Shown here: piece by piece, positions 43,991-49,262 of the stretch
Position numbering within the stretch: position 1 is the first letter of the stretch
Layout of the letters: each line of letters begins with the position of its first letter
Assembly: GCA_946481275.1 (NCBI GenBank)
Contig: CAMLMV010000051.1
Location: 1-49,262, forward strand
DNA from: an uncultured Massilia sp.
GTDB taxonomy: Bacteria; Pseudomonadota; Gammaproteobacteria; Burkholderiales; Burkholderiaceae
Direction: 5' to 3'
DNA length: 49,262 nucleotides
Position numbers and translations under genes: made by a program
The notes under the pieces: model-generated
What the model was told of the DNA's origin: nothing
Database searches by the model: none
What the model saw: only the letters and a program-made list of their open reading frames with translations

Positions 43991-46249
43991 ATGTCATCGA
44001 GATCGCTGCGGCATCGGATCGCCATCGTCTTCGTGGGCCTGCTCGTGCTGGTCATGGGGCTCGTGCTGGCGCTCGTCCACCACAGCAGCGCGCGCATCGT
44101 GGAACGCGAGACGCGGCGCGAACTGGCCGTCGGCACCAAGGTGTTCCAGCGCCTGCTCGAACAGAACCAGCGCCAGCTCGAGACGGCGGCCGCCGTGCTG
44201 TCCGCCGATTTCGCGTTCCGCGAGGCGATCGCCACGCAGGACCAGCCCACCGTGCGCTCCGTGATCCGCAACCACGGCCAGCGCATCCACGCGCAGGTGA
44301 TGATGGTCGCGGGCACCGACGGCAAGCTGATCGCCACGACGCAGCACGCCGGCGCGGCCGGCGATCCGTTCCCGTTCCCCGACCTCATCGCCGCCGCCGA
44401 AGCGTCCGGGCGCAGCGCCGGCTTCCGCCAGATGCGCAACGGCCAGCTGTATCAAGTGGTGCTCGTGCCGATCCTGGCGCCCACGCGCATTGCCTGGGTG
44501 GCGATGGGCTTCCACGTGGACGACCGCTGGGCGGACGACATGGCCGGCGTGACGGGGCTCGGCGTGCACATCGTGCGGACCGGGACCCGGGGCGCACTCG
44601 CGTCGTCCGCCGCCCCCGTGGGCGCGCATGGCGGGATGAATTTCGCATCGGTGAACGTGCCGCTGGACGGCGGCCTGCAGGCCGTGCTGCAGCTGCCGGT
44701 CGCGCAGGTGCAGGCGCCGTTCGAACAGCTGCAGGGCCGTCTGCTGGGCGTGATCGTCGTGGCCGTGCTGGTGTTCGCGGCGGGCAGCATCATGCTGGCC
44801 GGGCGCATCGTCCGGCCGTTGAACGAATTGTCCGCCGCCGCGCGCCGCATCGCGCAGGGCGATTACGCGCAGCCGCTGCCGCCCGCGCCGCGCGACGAGA
44901 TCGGCCAGCTGGCCGGCAGCTTCGAACAGATGCGCACGGAGATCGCGAGCCGCGAGGAGCGCATCGCCCGCCTGGCCTATGTGGACGCCCTGACGGACCT
45001 GCCCAACCGCACGCGCTTCCTGGAAGCGTTCGGCCGCCTCTCCCCGGGTGCGGGCGGCGCCGTGATGGTCGTGAATGTCGACCGCTTCGCCCTCATCAAC
45101 AATGCGCTGGGCCACGTCGTCGGCGACCGCCTGCTGCGCGCCGTCGCGGGCCAGCTGCAGCCGCTCGTGCCGCCGGGCGGCATGCTGGCGCGCCTGTGGG
45201 GCGACCAGTTCGCGTTCCTGCTGGAGGGCGCCGGCCTTGAGGCCGCGCGCCGCTTCGCCGACACCGTGCTGGCTGCGCTGCGCGACCCGGTCACGCTGGA
45301 CGGCCAGCGCCTCGACATCGAGGCCGGCGTCGGTATCGCGCTGTATCCGGACGACGGTCTCGATGCGGCGACCCTGCTGCGCCGTGCCGAGCTGGCGCTG
45401 GCCGCCGCCAAGCGGCGCCATGCCGGCATCGCGTTCGCGCAGGAGACGGGCGGCGAGCCCGCCCACGAGCAGCTGTCCCTCATCGGCGACATGCGGCGCG
45501 CGCTGGCCGCCGGCGAATTCACGCTCGCTTACCAACCCAAGCTGGCGCTGGGGAGCGGGCGCATCGTGGCGGTGGAAGCGCTGCTGCGCTGGCAGCATCC
45601 GGAGCGCGGCAGCATCGCGCCGGCGCGCTTCATCCCGTTCGCCGAGCAGACGGGCTTCATCCGCGAGATCACGCCGTGGGTGCTGGAGTCAAGCGTGCGC
45701 CAGGCCGCCGCGTGGCATGCGGTGGGGCTGGACATCGCCGTGTCGGCGAACCTGTCGACCCTGGACCTGCTCGATCCGCACCTGGGCCGCCGCGTGCGCG
45801 GCCTGCTGGAGACATATGCCGTGCCCGCGCGCCGCCTGTGCCTGGAGATCACGGAGAGCGCGCTGATGGACGATCCGGCGCTGGCGCAGGCTCACCTCGA
45901 TGAGCTGGCGGGCCTCGGCATCAAACTGTCGATCGACGACTACGGCGTGGGCCAGGCATCGCTGGCCTACCTGAAAAGCCTGCCCGTGGACGAACTGAAG
46001 CTCGACCGCAGCTTCATCACCGCCATCACGGAGTCGCCGCGCAACGCGGCCATCGTCGAATCGACCATCATGCTGAGCCACGCGCTGGGGCTGACCGTCG
46101 TCGCGGAAGGCGTGGAGACGCCGGCGGAACTGCGCTGGCTGCGCGAGCACGGCTGCGACATCGCGCAGGGCTATGGCATCGGCCGGCCGATGACGGCGGC
46201 GCAGCTGCAGGACTGGCTCGCGGAGTTCGCCCTGCGTACCGTAGCCTGA
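43991..46249 (+). CDS. Membrane GGDEF-EAL phosphodiesterase with periplasmic sensor
   Basis: A 752-residue protein. A membrane helix (residues 10-28), a periplasmic sensor region of about 220 residues, a second helix (about 248-272) and a HAMP domain ([16 protein letters not shown]) precede the catalytic parts. The GGDEF site reads [10 protein letters not shown], so the active-site GGDEF is lost and cyclase activity is unlikely. The EAL domain keeps EALLRWQHP, the [10 protein letters not shown] loop and EGVETPAEL, with the metal-binding residues present, so it probably degrades cyclic-di-GMP. It is the last gene of the NTF2/cupredoxin operon and converges with the FliD-like gene. Confidence 0.9.
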   Translation: MSSRSLRHRIAIVFVGLLVLVMGLVLALVHHSSARIVERETRRELAVGTKVFQRLLEQNQRQLETAAAVLSADFAFREAIATQDQPTVRSVIRNHGQRIHAQVMMVAGTDGKLIATTQHAGAAGDPFPFPDLIAAAEASGRSAGFRQMRNGQLYQVVLVPILAPTRIAWVAMGFHVDDRWADDMAGVTGLGVHIVRTGTRGALASSAAPVGAHGGMNFASVNVPLDGGLQAVLQLPVAQVQAPFEQLQGRLLGVIVVAVLVFAAGSIMLAGRIVRPLNELSAAARRIAQGDYAQPLPPAPRDEIGQLAGSFEQMRTEIASREERIARLAYVDALTDLPNRTRFLEAFGRLSPGAGGAVMVVNVDRFALINNALGHVVGDRLLRAVAGQLQPLVPPGGMLARLWGDQFAFLLEGAGLEAARRFADTVLAALRDPVTLDGQRLDIEAGVGIALYPDDGLDAATLLRRAELALAAAKRRHAGIAFAQETGGEPAHEQLSLIGDMRRALAAGEFTLAYQPKLALGSGRIVAVEALLRWQHPERGSIAPARFIPFAEQTGFIREITPWVLESSVRQAAAWHAVGLDIAVSANLSTLDLLDPHLGRRVRGLLETYAVPARRLCLEITESALMDDPALAQAHLDELAGLGIKLSIDDYGVGQASLAYLKSLPVDELKLDRSFITAITESPRNAAIVESTIMLSHALGLTVVAEGVETPAELRWLREHGCDIAQGYGIGRPMTAAQLQDWLAEFALRTVA

Positions 46250-46252
46250 CCT

Positions 46253-47566
46253 TCAGGCGAGGAAGTCGAACGCGGACATCGGACGGCCGCCGTTCATCAG
46301 GCCGAACAGGGAATTCGCGCCCGCATTCGAGTACTGCTTGACGAGAGCGCTGGCCTGCGCGTTGACGGCCTGGGTCATCTGCGTCTTCTTGTCGGCGAGC
46401 GCCTCGCGGTCCTTCGTCACGGCCGCGGCCTGGCCGGCGAGCGTGCCGCCCGTCGCCAGCTGCTGCGCGATGCCGCTGCCGACCTTGTCCGCGAGGCCCG
46501 TGCCGCCGTTCGCGAACACCTTGGCCACCCGGTCCGGGTCGGCGGCGATGGCCGCGTCCAGCTTCGCCGCGTCGACCGCCAGCCTGCCGTTCTTCGCGCT
46601 CACGCCGATGGCCGCCAGCGCGGCAGGATCGGCAGAGCCGACGAGGCGCGTCACCTGGTCCTGGATCTGCGCGAGCGTGCGGTCGGAGGCGAGGTCGTTC
46701 GTCTTCAGTGCGGCCAGGCGGCCCGGCAGGGCGTTCACGGCGTCGGCGAATGCCTTGACGTTCTTCGCGATGGCCGTGCTGTCGCCGGCCAGCGTCACGG
46801 TGCCGGCACCTTTCGCCTTGAGATCGAGCGTGACGCCGGCGATGGCGCCCGTCACCTTGTTGCCGGTGCTCGTGACGGTCTTGCCGTCGACGGTGACGAC
46901 CGCGTCCTGCGCGGCGCTCGCCTGCGTCACCGCGCCGCGCGTCCCCGGCTGATACGCCAGCAGCGCCTGCAGGGCCGGGTCGCCGGAGACGCCAATGCGC
47001 ATGGCATTCGCGGCGCCGGGCTGGCTGGTGAGGCTCAGCGCGACGCCCTTGTCGTCGGCGACGAGCTTCGCATCGATGCCGGCCGCCTTGAACGCGGCGG
47101 CGAGGCCGTCCGGCGTGTTGTCGGGCGCGCCGATGCGGATGGTTTTCGTGCTGCCGGCCACCTCGACCTTGATGACGGTCGGCGCGCCGCTGCCGATCGG
47201 CGTCGTGGCCGACGGCACCCGCACGGTCACCAGCTGCTGGGCCTGGGCCAGCTGCTTCACGTCGATCTTGTGCGTGCCGGCGGCCGCGCCCGATGCGGTT
47301 ATGCGCGCGTCGAGGGCCTTGCCGTCGACCTGCGTCGCCAGTTTCAGGCCGCTCGCGGCGAGCGTACCCGCGACGGACCTGACGTCGTCCAGCACGTTGG
47401 CCAGGCGTCCGAGCGTGGACAGGCGCGCGTCGTCGCGCCTGATCTGCGCGTCGATGCCCTGCAGGCCGGTGTTGCGGGCGCTCAGCGACTTCACGGCCGC
47501 GCCGTACAGGTCGGCCAGGCCCTGGCTGGCGTTCGCCGTCGTCCTCGATGAAATGGTGGTCGTCAT
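46253..47566 (-). CDS. fliD: FliD-like flagellar cap protein (orphan)
   Basis: A 437-residue protein. The N-terminal helix and the FliD_N part (TKVDVKQLAQAQQLVTVR-type segment KIDVKQLAQAQQL) are followed by an IN-like region (AQDAVVTVDGKTVTSTGN, TGAIAGVTLDLKAKGAGTVTLAG), and the C-terminus is a long helix (DRALADKKTQMTQAVN-type) that would stack on filament ends. This is the FliD order. No other flagellar genes lie nearby, so it is likely a second copy or an alternative cap. It ends 3 nt from the convergent GGDEF-EAL gene. Confidence 0.8.
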   Translation of the reverse strand: MTTTISSRTTANASQGLADLYGAAVKSLSARNTGLQGIDAQIRRDDARLSTLGRLANVLDDVRSVAGTLAASGLKLATQVDGKALDARITASGAAAGTHKIDVKQLAQAQQLVTVRVPSATTPIGSGAPTVIKVEVAGSTKTIRIGAPDNTPDGLAAAFKAAGIDAKLVADDKGVALSLTSQPGAANAMRIGVSGDPALQALLAYQPGTRGAVTQASAAQDAVVTVDGKTVTSTGNKVTGAIAGVTLDLKAKGAGTVTLAGDSTAIAKNVKAFADAVNALPGRLAALKTNDLASDRTLAQIQDQVTRLVGSADPAALAAIGVSAKNGRLAVDAAKLDAAIAADPDRVAKVFANGGTGLADKVGSGIAQQLATGGTLAGQAAAVTKDREALADKKTQMTQAVNAQASALVKQYSNAGANSLFGLMNGGRPMSAFDFLA

Positions 47567-47601
47567 GGCTCGATTTTATCCCTTCAAGCTTGCCGTTTCA
47601 T

Positions 47602-48564
47602 TTACTGAACATCGCATGCTTTACCCGCCAGTTCCGGCTTCGCCGGCGGTGCCTCGACGAAGCCGGCCACGGCGCCCACGACTTCGCCCGCCTCGTCGCG
47701 CAGGGGCAGGGCGTTGATGACGACGTGCAGCCGCTCGTCGTCGGCAAAGCGGACCGTCAGCGTCTCGTCGCGCACTTCCTCGCCGGTAGCGGCGGCGCGG
47801 TACAGCGGCAACTGGTCGAGGGCCAGCAGCGTGCCGCCCGCATAGACGGCGAAGGCACGGCTGTCCGGCGCGTCCGGTACGGGGTTCTCGCCGCGGCGCA
47901 GGCGCAGCAGGCGCTCGGCGGCGGGATTCGCCTTGATGCGCCGGCATTCGCGGTCGCTGGCGACGAACAGCGCGGCGGGCGCCGCCTTCATCAGGCCTTC
48001 CAGTTCGCTCGTGCGGCGCTGCTCGCGCCGCTGGCTGTCCTGCAGCGCGCCGGCAAGGCGCTGCTGTTCGGTGATCTCCTCGACGACGACGGTCACGCCC
48101 AGCATGGCGCCGTTGTGGTCGACGACCGGGTAGATGCTTTCGCGCCAGATGCGGCGTACGTGCGGCTGGGCCGGCGTCGCGCCTTCGAACACCGAGCCGA
48201 GGATGGGGGCGCCTGCCGTCATGACCTGGCGGATGCGCAGTTCGGCGGCGGGAGCGATTTCGGGAACGGCGTCGTGGATCGATTTACCGATGTGGTCTTC
48301 GACCGGCAGGCCGTTGATCTCGGCCAGCAGGCGGTTGATGCGCACGTAGCGCAGGTCGAGGTCCAGCACGGCCAGTCCGACGGGCACGTGGGCGAACGCG
48401 GCTTCCAGGGTCAGGATGGCGCGGTGCGTGTCCAGGCTGTCGCGCCGGGCGTCCGCCAGACGCTGCTGCTGCCATCCCAGCAGAATGGCGATGACCGCCG
48501 CGAGCGGCATCAACATCAACAGGAGTTCTGCACTGACAACGGGCACGGCGGGCCTCCACAACAC
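47602..48564 (-). CDS. PAS domain signalling protein without an output domain
   Basis: A 320-residue protein with one N-terminal membrane helix (about residues 9-29) and two PAS domains, one at about 50-165 (FAHVPVGLAVLDLDLRYVRINRLLAEINGLP) and one at about 185-300 (LMKAAPAALFVASDRECRRIKANPAAERLL), joined by a helix. No histidine kinase, GGDEF or other output domain follows. It may be a truncated sensor or a partner of another protein. It stands alone between fliD and the gntP-like gene. Confidence 0.85.
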   Translation of the reverse strand: MLWRPAVPVVSAELLLMLMPLAAVIAILLGWQQQRLADARRDSLDTHRAILTLEAAFAHVPVGLAVLDLDLRYVRINRLLAEINGLPVEDHIGKSIHDAVPEIAPAAELRIRQVMTAGAPILGSVFEGATPAQPHVRRIWRESIYPVVDHNGAMLGVTVVVEEITEQQRLAGALQDSQRREQRRTSELEGLMKAAPAALFVASDRECRRIKANPAAERLLRLRRGENPVPDAPDSRAFAVYAGGTLLALDQLPLYRAAATGEEVRDETLTVRFADDERLHVVINALPLRDEAGEVVGAVAGFVEAPPAKPELAGKACDVQ

Positions 48565-48777
48565 ATCAATGGATGTTTAACAAAATATCATTTCCTTTGC
48601 GAAATTCCTAATGTATGTACCCGACGACACGGCGCTGAACGAGGGAAATGGAAATGCAAACCTTTCCATATGTGGCGGCGCAACGTCACTGGGTAAATTG
48701 ATAACAGTAATTTTACGTATTTCAAAGATTTGTCGGATCAATAATAATCGGCTGCATCAAGAAGAAAGAGGAGGCCC

Positions 48778-49262
48778 ATGTCATTTCTAATCGTTCTCGC
48801 CGCGCTGGCGTTCCTGATGTTCGCCGCCTATCGCGGCTACAGCGTCATCCTGTTCGCGCCGATCGCCGCCCTGGGCGCGGTGCTGCTCACCGCGCCGGAC
48901 GCCGTCGCGCCCGTGTTCACCGGCATCTTCATGGAAAAGATGGTCGGCTTCGTCAAGCTGTACTTCCCCGTGTTCATGCTGGGTGCCGTGTTCGGCAAGG
49001 TGATCGAGTTGTCCGGCTTTTCGGAATCGATCGTCAACGCCGCCATCCGCTACATCGGCCGCTCGCGCGCGAACGCCGTGATCGTCGCCGTGTGCGCACT
49101 GCTGACCTATGGCGGCGTGTCGCTGTTCGTCGTCGTGTTCGCGGTGTATCCGTTCGCCGCCGAGCTCTACCGCCAGAGCAACATCCCGAAACGGCTGATG
49201 CCGGGCGCCATCGCGCTGGGCGCGTTCTCGTTCACGATGGATTCGCTGCCGGGCACGCCGCA
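48778..49262 (+). CDS. GntP family permease (5' part, cut by the window end)
   Basis: The first 161 residues of a membrane transporter, starting MSFLIVLAALAFLMFAAYRGYSVILFAP, the usual N-terminus of GntP-type gluconate and related carboxylate permeases. Several transmembrane helices and a conserved SGFSESIVNAAI segment are visible. AGGAGG precedes the ATG. The stop is outside the window. The 213 nt upstream are AT-rich relative to the flanks and probably carry its promoter. Confidence 0.85.
   Translation, partial: MSFLIVLAALAFLMFAAYRGYSVILFAPIAALGAVLLTAPDAVAPVFTGIFMEKMVGFVKLYFPVFMLGAVFGKVIELSGFSESIVNAAIRYIGRSRANAVIVAVCALLTYGGVSLFVVVFAVYPFAAELYRQSNIPKRLMPGAIALGAFSFTMDSLPGTP

Overview
The window is about 49 kb of a high-GC chromosome. 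The gene content points to a betaproteobacterium of the Oxalobacteraceae (Massilia-like): class I fumarase, a YqhA-type UPF0114 protein, acetyl-CoA synthetase, a secreted lipase with a dedicated foldase, a HDOD protein, GGDEF/EAL and FliD-like proteins, and a GntP permease. The genus is an inference from gene content; no rRNA or other marker is present.

Layout. Positions 1-1440 hold a decayed phage-type integrase, a CPBP membrane protease gene and tRNA-His with its promoter and terminator. Positions 1539-6801 are housekeeping genes (murI, fumarase, yqhA, acs). Positions 6877-16563 carry a large UPF1-like SF1 helicase, a KTSC protein, the lipase/foldase pair, a fusion of polysaccharide deacetylase, caspase-like and TPR domains, and an acyltransferase-3 membrane protein. 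A gene-poor, AT-richer stretch follows (16564-17452), with a nested inverted repeat and a 15-nt copy of the tRNA-Ser 3' end. Next comes an orphan type VI secretion cassette on the minus strand (hcp, a BPSL0067-type Cys/His amidase effector and a periplasmic immunity candidate), then a damaged ISNCY-type insertion sequence and tRNA-Ser(GGA).

The main feature is the defence island from 20.7 to 39.7 kb, directly behind tRNA-Ser. On the minus strand, sspB (DUF4007), sspC (large P-loop ATPase) and sspD (PAPS-reductase-like) form the single-strand phosphorothioate DNA modification module. On the plus strand, an sspFGH-like restriction module is followed by three tightly coupled genes not part of the described Ssp cassette: a SF2 helicase-like protein with eroded motifs, a GHKL/HSP90-type ATPase, and a protein with a probable PD-(D/E)xK (QVK) nuclease domain. 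The six plus-strand genes overlap or lie within 8 nt of one another. They run head-on into sspBCD with a single base between the stop codons. No sspA cysteine desulfurase, sspE or integrase gene is visible in the island. The expected model is that sspBCD marks self DNA with sulfur, sspFGH attacks unmarked DNA, and the extra trio is an added effector or a second nested defence unit.

After the island (39969 to the end) ordinary high-GC chromosome resumes: a divergent AraC regulator/SDR pair, HDOD, an NTF2-like/cupredoxin/GGDEF-EAL operon, an orphan FliD-like gene, a PAS sensor protein and the start of a GntP permease cut by the window end.
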